A stretch of 64,000 nt of DNA from CF-13 sp035279665 (GTDB lineage Bacteria > Chloroflexota > Dormibacteria > CF-121), in the NCBI GenBank assembly GCA_035279665.1, contig DATEHI010000074.1, positions 1 through 64,000 on the forward strand, in the 5' to 3' direction. How positions within the stretch are numbered: position 1 is the stretch's first letter; each line of letters begins with the position of its first letter. A model generated the notes under the pieces. That model was not told the origin of the DNA. It saw nothing but the letters and a program-made list of their open reading frames with translations, and ran no database searches. The position numbers and the translations under genes are program-made. Of this stretch, positions 7,749-15,782 are shown piece after piece.

Positions 7749-8209
7749 AGGACAAGCGCGAGCGTCATGGTGAGGATCACGCCCAGCAGGATGAGGATCT
7801 CGACGCCTTGCGGATTCCACAAGAACTTGCCGCTCGGTTCAGCCACCTGCGCGGTGATCACCAGCAGGCGCCGGACGCCGGCGATCAAGCCAACGATCAG
7901 GAACGGTTCAACGACGAGCCTCCGCTCCTGGATCGTCACGCGAACGGTGTGCAGGAGCTCGGCGATGATGAACAGGACCAGGCCCTTGTCGAGCACAAAG
8001 GTAACGATTGCCAGCGGGTCAGCGGCGGCCTGCACATCCTTGACCATCGTGGTCAGCACGCTCCAGAGCACGAACCCACCGGCCACCACCAGCAAGCCGG
8101 CCACCACGACGTGAATCCCGTCTTCGGCGAAATCGAACACCTGCGCGATCACGTCGTGCGGGCGGCCGCGCGGACTCTTCATCGCGTAGCCGGCTTCCTT
8201 TCTGGCCAT
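7706..8209 (-). CDS. Phosphate-starvation-inducible PsiE family membrane protein
   Basis: 167 residues with four hydrophobic helices, at about 30-55, 70-92, 98-118 and 133-152, in the PsiE layout (VFDFAEDGIHVVVAGLLVVAGG; FIIAELLHTVRVTI, the most recognisable part; VEPFLIVGLIAGVRRLLVITAQ). PsiE-family proteins are inner-membrane proteins of unknown biochemical role. Regulation by phosphate is known in E. coli but not shown here. The gene starts at ATG 8209 and runs into the alkA-like gene, so the two are probably co-transcribed. Confidence 0.8.
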   Translation of the reverse strand: MARKEAGYAMKSPRGRPHDVIAQVFDFAEDGIHVVVAGLLVVAGGFVLWSVLTTMVKDVQAAADPLAIVTFVLDKGLVLFIIAELLHTVRVTIQERRLVVEPFLIVGLIAGVRRLLVITAQVAEPSGKFLWNPQGVEILILLGVILTMTLALVLWRRFYGSRGSAEE

Positions 8210-8269
8210 GGCGCTCCGTTCCCATCGTAGACCGGGATCGAGACGGCCAGCAACGGATCCCTCGACGAT

Positions 8270-9541
8270 TCAGCCCAGACGACGCTGCAGCAGGGCGCGC
8301 TCGGCGGGATTGGCCGTCAGCTCGAGCGCTCGCGCCAGTGCCGCCCGACCCTCGGTATCACGGCCGAGATCGTGGAGCAGTTCGGCGCGGGTCGCGTGGA
8401 ACAGGTAATAGTTGTCGAGGACCTCCCCCAACGCATCCACCTCGGGTAGGGCTGCCTCCGCCCCATCGAGATAGCGACGGGCAATGGCGCGATTGAGATG
8501 GACGACCGGCGACGGCATCAGCTCGAGCAGCGCGTCGTAGAGGGCGACGATCTGACGCCAGTCCGTCTCCTGCCAGGAGCGCGCCTCGGCATGGCAGGCG
8601 GCGATCGCCGCCTGGAGCTGGTAGGGACCGGGACGCTGCAGCGCGGCGGCGCGCTGGAGCACCACCATCGCCGACGTGATGCGTTCCTGGTCCCAGCGGC
8701 TGCGGTCCTGGTCCTGAAGCAGGACCAGGTTGCCCTGCTGGTCGAAACGGCTGTCGACGCGCGCGAGGTGCAGACGCATCAACGCCAGCAAGCCCAGCGC
8801 TTCCGGCTCCTCCGGCATCAGGCGGACCATCAGCCCGGCCAGCCAGACGGCATCCTCCGCAAGGTCGCGGCGCGCTGCTCGCTCGCCGGCGGTGGCAAGG
8901 TAGCCCTCGTTGAACATCAGGTAGAGGACCCCGAGCACCTCCGCGAGGCGTTCGCCCATGTCCCGCTCGGCGGGCACGCGATACGGAATCTTGGCGTCGA
9001 CGATCTTCCGCTTCGCCCTGACGATGCGCTGCGCGATGGTCGCCTCGCTGGTGATGAAGGCGCGGGCGATCTCGGTCGTGGTCAGGCCGGCCACCGCCCG
9101 CAGCGTCAGCGCCACCTGGGCTTCCCGGGACAGTGCCGGGTGACAACACGTGAAGATCAGTCGAAGCCTGTCATCCCCTTCCGCCGTGTCATCTCTCATT
9201 GACGCTCCCTCGAGCAGTGCGAGCTTCTCCCGGAACCGCGCCTGGCGCCGGAACAGGTCGACAGCCTTCCGTCTCGCGGTGGTCAGCAGCCATGCCCCGG
9301 GCTTGTCCGGAATGCCGTCCTTCGGCCAGTGCTCGACCGCCTCGAGCAGCGCCTCCTGGACGAGCTCCTCGGCGAGGTCGAAATCGCCCAGAGCCCGGAC
9401 CAACGCCGCGGTCAACCGGCCTGTCTCCTCTCGGAAGATGGCCGTCAGCGCGGCGTCGGTCGCGGGCTGGCTCCCGGCTATCGCTGCGGCTCGCCCCGAT
9501 CGACCACCGGACGGACTTCCACGAGCCCGCCGGTCGGCCAT
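8270..9541 (-). CDS. ECF-family sigma factor with long C-terminal domain (COG4941/ECF42-like)
   Basis: 423 residues. Sigma region 2 is ALVRALGDFDLAEELVQEALLEAVEHWPKDGIPDKPGAWL, followed by TTARRKAVDLFRR. Region 4 is LSREAQVALTLRAVAGLTTTEIARAFITSEATIAQRIVRAKRKI. A C-terminal tail of about 230 residues (VLGVLYLMFNEGY..., TPR-like helices, HATRAELLHDLGR) is characteristic of this large ECF group, which has no classical anti-sigma factor. Group members usually sit beside YCII/DGPF proteins, as here. The first 64 bases overlap the YCII gene, indicating translational coupling. The first 30 residues are not conserved, so the true start could be slightly downstream. Confidence 0.9.
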   Translation of the reverse strand: MADRRARGSPSGGRSGRAAAIAGSQPATDAALTAIFREETGRLTAALVRALGDFDLAEELVQEALLEAVEHWPKDGIPDKPGAWLLTTARRKAVDLFRRQARFREKLALLEGASMRDDTAEGDDRLRLIFTCCHPALSREAQVALTLRAVAGLTTTEIARAFITSEATIAQRIVRAKRKIVDAKIPYRVPAERDMGERLAEVLGVLYLMFNEGYLATAGERAARRDLAEDAVWLAGLMVRLMPEEPEALGLLALMRLHLARVDSRFDQQGNLVLLQDQDRSRWDQERITSAMVVLQRAAALQRPGPYQLQAAIAACHAEARSWQETDWRQIVALYDALLELMPSPVVHLNRAIARRYLDGAEAALPEVDALGEVLDNYYLFHATRAELLHDLGRDTEGRAALARALELTANPAERALLQRRLG

Positions 9542-9837
9542 TCCTTCGCCATCGTGATCGCCTCGTCCAAGTCGGCCACAGTGACCTCAGCGTAGCCACC
9601 GATGACTTCCTTGCCCTCGATAAAGGGCCCGTCGGTCACCACCGCCTTGCCGTTGTTGAACTTGACGGTGGTCGCCGTCCGCTCTGGCTGGAGCTCGTGG
9701 CCCCCGGTGATCTTGCTCCCGTATTTGCCAAACCACTGGTTGATGGGGCCGTAAGCCGCCACCTTCTGGGCTTCGGGCATCGCGTCCCACTGCTTGGCCC
9801 GCTCCTTGGTGTCGCCGAACAGCAATACGTATTTCAT
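9478..9837 (-). CDS. YCII/DGPF-domain protein
   Basis: 119 residues from ATG 9837, preceded by a clear AGGAGG six to eleven bases upstream on the coding strand. MKYVLLFGDTKE starts a YCII-related ferredoxin-like fold. AVVTDGPFIEGKEVIGGY contains the DGPF motif that names the group, and AEVTVADLDEAITMAKEWP is the last helix. These small proteins are encoded next to COG4941-type ECF sigma factors and may act with them, but their biochemical role is not established. The frame is open for 90 codons further upstream without conserved content. Confidence 0.88.
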   Translation of the reverse strand: MKYVLLFGDTKERAKQWDAMPEAQKVAAYGPINQWFGKYGSKITGGHELQPERTATTVKFNNGKAVVTDGPFIEGKEVIGGYAEVTVADLDEAITMAKEWPTGGLVEVRPVVDRGEPQR

Positions 9838-9938
9838 CGTCTCCGTTCCTCCTTGATGGTCCGCGGTCTCGCCGCTTTGTACAGTACGACGAACGGCCCG
9901 GCCCCGAAATCGACAGCCGGTTGTTACGCTGTTAGGCG

Positions 9939-11303
9939 TTGGCTGAGTCCGCTCGATACGGCGATCGCGTAACGATCCCCGAACCCTATTCCATCGAACA
10001 CATCCCGTTTGCCGAGCGGCACGGCCATAGCCGCCAGTTGCTCTGGCTCTGGCTGGCGGCGAACCTGACCATCGCCGATTACGCGATCGGATTCGTTCCA
10101 GTCGCACTGGGGTTGTCGGTCGGCTGGTCGATCCTCGCCCTCGCGTTGGGCAACATCCTGGGCGGCCTGGTCCTGGCCTGGTCGGCCGCGATGGGACCCG
10201 CGGCGGGTTACCCGCAGATGTTCATCGGTCGCCGGGCCTTCGGCCGGGTTGGCGGCTACATTCCGGCGGGGCTGAACTGGCTGAGTACGGCCGGGTGGTT
10301 CACCGTCAACACCATCCTGGGCAGCTTCGCGATCCAGCTGCTGATTCCGGGGCTGCCGTTTCTGGCGGCCGCCGCCATCCTGGTCGTCGTCCAAACGCTG
10401 CTCGTCATCTACGGCCACAACCTGATCCAGGAATTCGAGCGGTATATGGTGCTCATCCTGGGAGTTCTGTTCGCGATCGCCACCGTCATCGCGCTGACAC
10501 ACAGCTCAACCATCGCCGCCTGGCATCCGAAGCCGGTTGCCGGCACGCTAGCGCTGTTCGCCATTGTGCTCGCGATCTCCTTCTCCTACATCATGAGCTG
10601 GTCACCCTACGCCTCCGACTATTCGCGCTACTTACCGGAGATCACGTCGCGCTCCTATATCGCGATCTACGTCTTCATCGGCGCGGTGCTGGCGTCATTT
10701 CTTACGGAGGTCGTTGGCGTGCTCGTCGCCATCCTTTCGCCAGGGGCGTCCACCCCGATCGCCGCCCTCAAATCCGCGATGGGCGGCTTCGGCGCCTTCG
10801 CGGTGGCGGCCGTCATCCTCGGCGCGACGACTGCCAATGTGCTCAACCTCTACTCGAACACAATGTCCGCCAAAGTGCTCGATATCCGGCTGCCGCGCTG
10901 GCAGCTCGCGATTGTCGGTGGCGTCCTCGGGTTCGTCCTGGCGCTGATCGGCTACCAGAACTTCACCCAGAACTACCAGAACTTCCTGATCGTGCTCGAT
11001 TACTGGATCATGCCCTGGCTCGCCGTCGTGCTCCTCGACTTCTATGTCTTCCGCCACCGTGAGCCGATGGGGTTCAGCGAGGCCGTTCCGGTGAACTGGA
11101 ACGGGCTGATCGCGTGGGTCATCGGGCTGGGCGTCTCGCTGCTCTTCATCTCAGAGCAGTTCCAGGTGTTCGGCCTCAAAGCCCATGGACCGTTCGCCAC
11201 CTGGTTCGGCGACGCGGATTTTGGTTACTTCATCGGCTTCATCGTGGCCGGCGTGATATACCTTCTGCTGAATCGCGCGGCGACGCGCAGCGCCAAACAA
11301 TAA
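9939..11303 (+). CDS. NCS1-family purine/cytosine-type permease
   Basis: 454 residues from a TTG start, with about twelve membrane helices. Family features are the N-terminal PFAERHGHSRQLLWLWLAANLT, GPAAGYPQMFIGRRAFGRVGG between helices, and SWSPYASDYSRYLP, the well-known helix-6 loop motif. The NCS1 family imports cytosine, purines, allantoin, hydantoins or thiamine in symport with protons or sodium; substrate is not predictable here. Divergent from the YCII/ECF pair with 101 bases between. TTG 9939 is the first plausible start, and no strong Shine-Dalgarno precedes it. Confidence 0.88.
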   Translation: MAESARYGDRVTIPEPYSIEHIPFAERHGHSRQLLWLWLAANLTIADYAIGFVPVALGLSVGWSILALALGNILGGLVLAWSAAMGPAAGYPQMFIGRRAFGRVGGYIPAGLNWLSTAGWFTVNTILGSFAIQLLIPGLPFLAAAAILVVVQTLLVIYGHNLIQEFERYMVLILGVLFAIATVIALTHSSTIAAWHPKPVAGTLALFAIVLAISFSYIMSWSPYASDYSRYLPEITSRSYIAIYVFIGAVLASFLTEVVGVLVAILSPGASTPIAALKSAMGGFGAFAVAAVILGATTANVLNLYSNTMSAKVLDIRLPRWQLAIVGGVLGFVLALIGYQNFTQNYQNFLIVLDYWIMPWLAVVLLDFYVFRHREPMGFSEAVPVNWNGLIAWVIGLGVSLLFISEQFQVFGLKAHGPFATWFGDADFGYFIGFIVAGVIYLLLNRAATRSAKQ

Positions 11304-11316
11304 CAGGAGGCGTCGG

Positions 11317-11748
11317 ATGGCCAACAACGAGCGCTCGGTGGAGACGAAGGCGAGTCTGGAGACGGCATGGAAGCTCTGGTCCGATGCCAGCACCTGGCCC
11401 GAGTGGAATCCGGACGTGCAGTCGATGACGCTCAATGGGCCGTTTGCGGCGGGCACCACAGGTACGATGAAGACCAAACAGGGCACGCGCGCCATCCAGT
11501 TGACCGAAGTCGTACCCGGGCAGTCCTTCCGGTTGGAGACGACCGTGATTCCGCTGACCCGGTTCGCCTTTATTTGTAAGGTGTCGCCTGGCTCCGCGGG
11601 CAAGACAACGCTCAGCCAGTCCATCCAGGTTGGGGGGCCGCTCGGCGGCCTCGTCGGTGGCATGATGGGCAAACAGATCGCAGACACGTTTCCAGCCCTT
11701 CTGCAGGGTTTGGCCCGCAAGGCCGAGGGGACCGAAGGCCGAGGCTAG
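11317..11748 (+). CDS. SRPBCC/polyketide-cyclase-like ligand-binding protein
   Basis: 143 residues, 13 bases after the permease and preceded by AACAGGAGGCG, a good ribosome binding site. SVETKASLETAWKLWSDASTWPEWNPDVQSM is the conserved start of the START/Bet v1-like fold, and PGQSFRLETTVIPL lies in the central sheet. Such proteins bind hydrophobic ligands or act as cyclases or dehydratases; no function can be assigned. Its stop overlaps the stop of the convergent downstream gene. Confidence 0.75.
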   Translation: MANNERSVETKASLETAWKLWSDASTWPEWNPDVQSMTLNGPFAAGTTGTMKTKQGTRAIQLTEVVPGQSFRLETTVIPLTRFAFICKVSPGSAGKTTLSQSIQVGGPLGGLVGGMMGKQIADTFPALLQGLARKAEGTEGRG

Positions 11749-12377
11749 CGATTCGCCGGCGGCCTCACCTCCGGCCGGAAGAATATTCGAACCGACTCTG
11801 GAAACCGCTGCAAGATGTGGTCGGGAACCTCGAAGCTGATCTCGGACGCGTGTTGCGTGTCGATGAAGCGGTCCACCGCGACCTGGATCAATTTGAGGGC
11901 GGCATCGATCGGCATGTCGATTTCTGCGAACGCCGCGCTCCGCTTATGGAGGAACTGATCGAGCTCCCCGGTCATCATGCCGGCAAGCCGCCGCAGCTCG
12001 ACCGTTGCCGGGCCGGCATCGCTGCCGTCGCGTATCGCCCGCAGTTGCTGACCCTTGAGTTCCCAGAGACGCGTGCTGTACGGGGCGATCGCGCCGCCGA
12101 GCTCGCGCTGGACGGCGCGAATCCGCTCGAGCCGTGCGACCCCAACCTGACGCGTCCAGCGGCTGCGGTCGTCGGAGGTGCCGAGTGCGCAGGCCCCGTA
12201 CCAGCGGTGACGCTGCGTCATCGACCGGGTCTCGAGGTGACGGCATGTCAGCACAGGTTCGAGCGGCTGATAGACGGTGTCCAGCGGAATGAATTGGCGG
12301 GCCTGGTAGGCGGGGCAGTCATCGAAGGACTCTGAAAACGGTTTCGGATATGGACACTCGTCCTCGGGACGGCGCAT
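11745..12377 (-). CDS. Conserved-looking hypothetical protein with N-terminal cysteine cluster
   Basis: 210 residues that I cannot assign to a family. The N-terminal 65 residues hold four cysteines in short motifs (ECPYPKP, DDCPAYQARQF, LTCRHLETRS, WYGACALG), a spacing that suggests a zinc or iron site. The rest is helical (RLERIRAVQRELGGAIAPYSTRLWELKGQQLRAI) and may form a helical bundle or coiled coil. ATG 12377 is preceded by TAGACT nine bases upstream and has no Shine-Dalgarno, so the mRNA may have an extremely short leader. A start further in would lose the cysteine cluster. Confidence 0.65.
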   Translation of the reverse strand: MRRPEDECPYPKPFSESFDDCPAYQARQFIPLDTVYQPLEPVLTCRHLETRSMTQRHRWYGACALGTSDDRSRWTRQVGVARLERIRAVQRELGGAIAPYSTRLWELKGQQLRAIRDGSDAGPATVELRRLAGMMTGELDQFLHKRSAAFAEIDMPIDAALKLIQVAVDRFIDTQHASEISFEVPDHILQRFPESVRIFFRPEVRPPANR

Positions 12378-12415
12378 GCGGGGCTAAGTCTACGGCCCGG
12401 CGTCGCATCATATAG

Positions 12416-13249
12416 GTGATGCTGGGCTCGCTCTACCTCGAGCATTTGTCCGATACGGACCTCGCACTTCTCGACACGGTGGGGGACTCGCGTCGCGACG
12501 TACGGCGCGATCCCGAGCGGCTCGAGGCACTGATCGACAATCCCGCGACCTATCGCACCTTGTTTGCGGTGCCCGGTCGGGACCCACTGCTCCGCGGCTC
12601 ACCCTTCCTCCTCTTCGCCGTTCTGATCCATCGCGTCGTCCGTGACCTCGGTCAGGCGTCCTTCGTCGAGGAATGGGTTGGGCCACGCCAGCGCGTCCCC
12701 GTGTTCGACACCGGCAGCCTCCGAGACTTTGCGGCCGATCCCTTGCGGCGCCTCTTCCTCGCCCAGCTGCTGGCCTCGTACACGAGGGTGGCGAGTGGCA
12801 GCACCCTGGTGAAAACCAGCCGCGGCTGGCGGCGGCGGCGCTTCAGCGAACTCGATCCGATCCGGCTGATCGAGTTGGCGGAGATGGTCCCGGACGCAGA
12901 GCGGCCCGCCGTCTATCGCCGGCTCGGCGATCTCTCCTTGTTCCTGACCGGCATCTTTCCCGATTACGCGGGCGAGCGACTGGTCGCCGAGCGAGAGCGC
13001 CGCCAGCTGGAGCGCGCCCTCGGAACCGTCGATCCTGAACGGTCGGATCGCCACGACGGCGTCTGGCTGCTCGAGCAGCTCGGGCGGCGCGCCTATCGGA
13101 TCGCCCAGCAGGGAGCGGATCGCCGCGCGGCGATGGCCGGCGTCCTGGCCGAGGTCAGCGGGAACTTTGCCGCCGCTCGCCGTATTCTGAATTTCCTGAC
13201 CGACCGCTACCTCTTCCCCATGCGCCGGCAGTGGTTCGGGACGGGTTGA
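12416..13249 (+). CDS. Hypothetical protein, about 277 residues
   Basis: I do not recognise the family. The start may be GTG 12416 or ATG 12419. The protein is soluble, arginine-rich and largely helical. Notable segments are FLLFAVLIHRVVRDLGQASFVEEWVG, PLRRLFLAQLLASYTRVASG and the C-terminal AAARRILNFLTDRYLFPMRRQWF. There is no signal peptide or membrane helix. The stop codon abuts the ATG of the following PPOX-type gene, so both form one transcription unit. It diverges from the cysteine-cluster gene with 38 bases between. Confidence 0.7.
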   Translation: MMLGSLYLEHLSDTDLALLDTVGDSRRDVRRDPERLEALIDNPATYRTLFAVPGRDPLLRGSPFLLFAVLIHRVVRDLGQASFVEEWVGPRQRVPVFDTGSLRDFAADPLRRLFLAQLLASYTRVASGSTLVKTSRGWRRRRFSELDPIRLIELAEMVPDAERPAVYRRLGDLSLFLTGIFPDYAGERLVAERERRQLERALGTVDPERSDRHDGVWLLEQLGRRAYRIAQQGADRRAAMAGVLAEVSGNFAAARRILNFLTDRYLFPMRRQWFGTG

Positions 13250-13708
13250 ATGGCGACCTGGGCTGAGTTTGCCGCGGCCGCGCCGGCCCTCGCGAGCCGG
13301 GTCAAGGAACGGTTCGCCATCCGCAAACACAAGACGCTGGCGACGCTGCGAAAGGATGGCTCGCCCCGCATCAGCGGCATCGAGGTGGAGTTCGCCAATG
13401 GCGAGCTCTTCCTCGGGATGATGCCGGACTCAGTCAAGCTTCACGACCTGGAGCGCGATCCGCGGATCGCGCTCCACAGTCCGACGGATGATCCGCCCGA
13501 AAGTCACCCACAGGAGTGGCCCGGCGAAGCGAAGCTCGCGGGACAGGCACTCGAGGTCGAATTCCGCAACTCTCCCGTGGTGGGCGGCCGTCGATTCAGG
13601 ATTGACATCACCGAGGCCGTTCTCACCCACCTGAACGAGGCGGGCGACCGGTTGGTGGTCGAATCCTGGCGACCGGGAAAGGGGTCGAAGCGACTCGAGC
13701 GGCTTTAG
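13250..13708 (+). CDS. Pyridoxamine 5'-phosphate oxidase-like split-barrel protein
   Basis: 152 residues starting on the base after the stop of the previous gene. The split-barrel pattern is clear: RKHKTLATLRKDGSPRISGIEVEF, GELFLGMMPDSVKLHDLERDPRIALHS, then VVESWRPGKGSKRLERL. Such proteins bind FMN, F420 or haem and reduce small molecules. The first strand-loop (TLRKDGSPR) is common in the F420-binding FDOR-B group, but cofactor use is inference. The 3' end is convergent with the VOC gene. Confidence 0.8.
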   Translation: MATWAEFAAAAPALASRVKERFAIRKHKTLATLRKDGSPRISGIEVEFANGELFLGMMPDSVKLHDLERDPRIALHSPTDDPPESHPQEWPGEAKLAGQALEVEFRNSPVVGGRRFRIDITEAVLTHLNEAGDRLVVESWRPGKGSKRLERL

Positions 13709-13709
13709 C

Positions 13710-14111
13710 TCAGGAGCGCGCCTGCGCGCCCACCGGCACCGGAAGGCTGATGACGATGAGGTTGCCTTCCGAGTCCTTGAACCACGCGACCTTCGAGCCA
13801 CCAAGGGTGGCGACGCCATTGACGGTCTTGAGCCCGGGCATGTCGTACTCTTCGAATTTGACGCCCCTGGCCTGGAGGTCCTTGACGGCCCCCTCGACAT
13901 CCTCGACCTCGATTCCCATTTGGGTATGCGTCCCCGAGGGCTTGCCGCTGCTGGGGAACACCCCAAAACCGGTGCCCGCCGCCAGGGCATACATCATCCC
14001 GCCTGGATCCTCCTGGGTCGGCGTCAGCCCCAGTTTGTCACGATAGAAGGCCTTCGCACGTGCCATGTCCTGTGCCGGAAGTGCCGCCGCCGCACGTAGT
14101 GGTTTAAACAT
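13710..14111 (-). CDS. VOC-family (glyoxalase/bleomycin resistance fold) protein
   Basis: 133 residues from ATG 14111, preceded by AGGAGG on the coding strand (MFKPLRAAAALPAQDM). An upstream ATG would add an unrelated 28 residues. Paired beta-alpha-beta-beta-beta modules are visible: MARAKAFYRDKLGLTPTQED, then GVATLGGSKVAWFKDSEGNLIVI, the typical last module with the metal-ligand Glu position at SEGN. No substrate can be assigned. Confidence 0.85.
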   Translation of the reverse strand: MFKPLRAAAALPAQDMARAKAFYRDKLGLTPTQEDPGGMMYALAAGTGFGVFPSSGKPSGTHTQMGIEVEDVEGAVKDLQARGVKFEEYDMPGLKTVNGVATLGGSKVAWFKDSEGNLIVISLPVPVGAQARS

Positions 14112-14191
14112 TCCCCACCTCCTCTTGTCGCGAGCATAGCACCGACGCAGCACGCCGGCCGCGGCACGAGGCGCCGATAACACGGCGATCT

Positions 14192-14211
14192 TCAATCAAG
14201 TGTTTAATTGA
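14192..14211 (+). promoter_or_regulatory. Palindromic operator over the tetR promoter
   Basis: TCAATCA and TAATTGA arms are separated by six bases just before the TetR-type start at 14218. The site covers TTTAAT (14203-14208), a probable -10 box. The same TCAATCA/TGATTGA half-sites recur before the next gene, which suggests autorepression. Confidence 0.55.
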
Positions 14212-14217
14212 CACCGA

Positions 14218-14841
14218 ATGAGCCCGGTCGCCAAGACGCATCCCGTCCGCTCACGCAAGGAGGACCGCCAGCAGGCGCTCGTCCTGGCGGCCTTCAACCA
14301 GATCGCCGAGCGGGGTTTCGAAGGATTGCGCACCCGCGAGGTCGCGGCGGGCGTGGGCCTGAACATCGCGACGCTGCACTATTACTTCCCCACCAAGGAG
14401 GCGCTGATCAGGGGCGTGGTGGCGCACGCCATGGATCGCTTTCGCTCGACCCTCGCTCCGCATGGCTCGCCGGGGGATCAGCTGCGCAACCACCTGCGGG
14501 CGGTGCGTAAGCTGCTGCGCGATGAACCCGAGGTGGGCGCGGTCATGGGTGAGCTGGCGCTGCGCTCGGCACGCGACCCATCATTGGCGCGGATCATGGG
14601 CGAGGCATTCCAGGCCTGGCAGCGGACGCTACGGGGCCTGCTGCAGCGGACGGTCCGGGGCGGGCACCTGGCGCGCGAGCTCGACACCGATGACGTGGCC
14701 GCCCTGATCATGGCGACCCTGACAAGCATGACCCTCCCGAGCACGGCGACCGCTGACCGCACCGACCGGGCCTTCCGACAGCTGGAACGTTGGCTGGGAC
14801 TGCAACCCCCAAAGAGACGCGTCCGAACCTCAAGCAATTGA
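14218..14841 (+). CDS. TetR/AcrR-family transcriptional regulator
   Basis: 207 residues. The N-terminal helix-turn-helix is textbook: QALVLAAFNQIAERGFEGLRTREVAAGVGLNIATLHYYFPTKEALIRGVV (about 19-68). The C-terminal ligand-binding domain is variable (VGAVMGELALRSARDPSLARIMGEAFQAWQ). It is followed by the deazaflavin-type reductase gene, and the two promoters carry related palindromes, so the regulator probably represses itself and that reductase. The inducer is unknown. Confidence 0.92.
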   Translation: MSPVAKTHPVRSRKEDRQQALVLAAFNQIAERGFEGLRTREVAAGVGLNIATLHYYFPTKEALIRGVVAHAMDRFRSTLAPHGSPGDQLRNHLRAVRKLLRDEPEVGAVMGELALRSARDPSLARIMGEAFQAWQRTLRGLLQRTVRGGHLARELDTDDVAALIMATLTSMTLPSTATADRTDRAFRQLERWLGLQPPKRRVRTSSN

Positions 14842-14854
14842 TTGATTTGTGTGC

Positions 14855-14880
14855 TATGCTGCAGTCAATCATCTGATTGA
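14855..14880 (+). promoter_or_regulatory. Extended -10 promoter with perfect palindromic operator
   Basis: TGCTATGCT supplies an extended -10 (TATGCT at 14855-14860). Directly downstream, 14865-14880 reads TCAATCA-TC-TGATTGA, a perfect 7-bp palindrome with a 2-bp centre that would cover the transcription start. The half-sites match those before the TetR gene, with a shorter spacer. Confidence 0.55.
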
Positions 14881-14898
14881 GCATTCCCGGAGGTCCCG

Positions 14899-15432
14899 AT
14901 GGCAACGCCAGCAAATCAGATCAACGAACCGACGCCCCGGACCCGCCAAGCGTCACCTCGCGTACCCTTCTTCGTCCCCCTCTTCAATCCCATCGCGCGC
15001 CGAATGCTCCGAGGTGGCGTACCACTCGGTCCCAATGCCCTCATCACCGTTCGCGGCCGCAACAGCGGCCTGGATCGAACCACCCCGGTGGCCGTCGTCG
15101 CGATTGGCGGCCGCCGCTGGCTGATCGCGACGTTCGGGGAGGTGAATTGGGCCCGGAATCTGCGGGCCGCCGGCGTGGCCACGCTAACCGTCAACCGCCG
15201 GCCCGAGCCGATCGCAGCCCGGGAATTGCCGAAGGCCGAGGCGGGTAGCTTCTTCCGCGACACCCTCACGCCTTACGTGAGTGGCATGCCCCTGGGCCGT
15301 TGGCTGCTCGGCACCGTGCTCGGAGCGCGTGAGATTTTGACGGATCCGGAGCGCGCGGCGCAAAGCCATCCGGTGTTCGAGGTACAGCCTCGCGATCAGG
15401 GCGTCGGGTCCGGCACCTCGACTACGACGTGA
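14899..15432 (+). CDS. Nitroreductase/deazaflavin-dependent oxidoreductase family protein (DUF385/Ddn-like)
   Basis: 177 residues from an ATG with GGAGG five bases upstream. RVPFFVPLFNPIARRMLRGGVPLGPNALITVRGRNSG is the family signature, where a long-chain aldehyde/quinone-type F420 enzyme reads LLTTxGRKSG. RRWLIATFGEVNWARNLRAAG is the second conserved block (VNWVRNLRA). Family members use F420H2 to reduce quinones or nitro compounds. The gene probably belongs to the upstream TetR regulon. The last 37 bases overlap the convergent membrane-protein gene. Confidence 0.85.
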   Translation: MATPANQINEPTPRTRQASPRVPFFVPLFNPIARRMLRGGVPLGPNALITVRGRNSGLDRTTPVAVVAIGGRRWLIATFGEVNWARNLRAAGVATLTVNRRPEPIAARELPKAEAGSFFRDTLTPYVSGMPLGRWLLGTVLGAREILTDPERAAQSHPVFEVQPRDQGVGSGTSTTT

Positions 15433-15782
15433 ACGCCGAAGGGTGAGCGGTTGTAGGAGGCCGCCACCAGCCCGCCGATCAGGGCGCCCAGCAGGGCGGC
15501 GAACAGGCCGACCAGCAGCCCGGCAAGGGGGACGACGACGTACCACGACGACTGGACTCGCTGCAGGAGCGGGACCTGACCGCCGAAGGGCAGCAGTTGC
15601 TCGGTGACGCCCAGGGTCAGGCTCAGGTCGCGTTGCCAGCTGAGGATGGCCCCCGCAAACCAGGCGAGCGCGGCGCCGAGCACGCACCCCGCAACCAATC
15701 CCAGACCGAAGCCGGTCCAGCCGCCGGCGATGATGGCGGCGCGGACCGAGATCGCCAGGACGCGACCGCTGACCTGGTGCAT
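15396..15782 (-). CDS. Small membrane protein, hypothetical
   Basis: 128 residues from ATG 15782, whose A is shared with the TGA stop of the GH2 lipoprotein gene (TGATG). Translation is therefore coupled. Two or three membrane segments are visible: AAIIAGGWTGFGLGLVAGCVLGAALAWF, then YVVVPLAGLLVGLFAALLGALIGGLVAA. A linker of about 30 residues separates them. No family recognised. The coupling suggests a role with the membrane-anchored glycosidase. The 3' end overlaps the convergent reductase gene by 37 bases. Confidence 0.65.
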   Translation of the reverse strand: MHQVSGRVLAISVRAAIIAGGWTGFGLGLVAGCVLGAALAWFAGAILSWQRDLSLTLGVTEQLLPFGGQVPLLQRVQSSWYVVVPLAGLLVGLFAALLGALIGGLVAASYNRSPFGVHVVVEVPDPTP

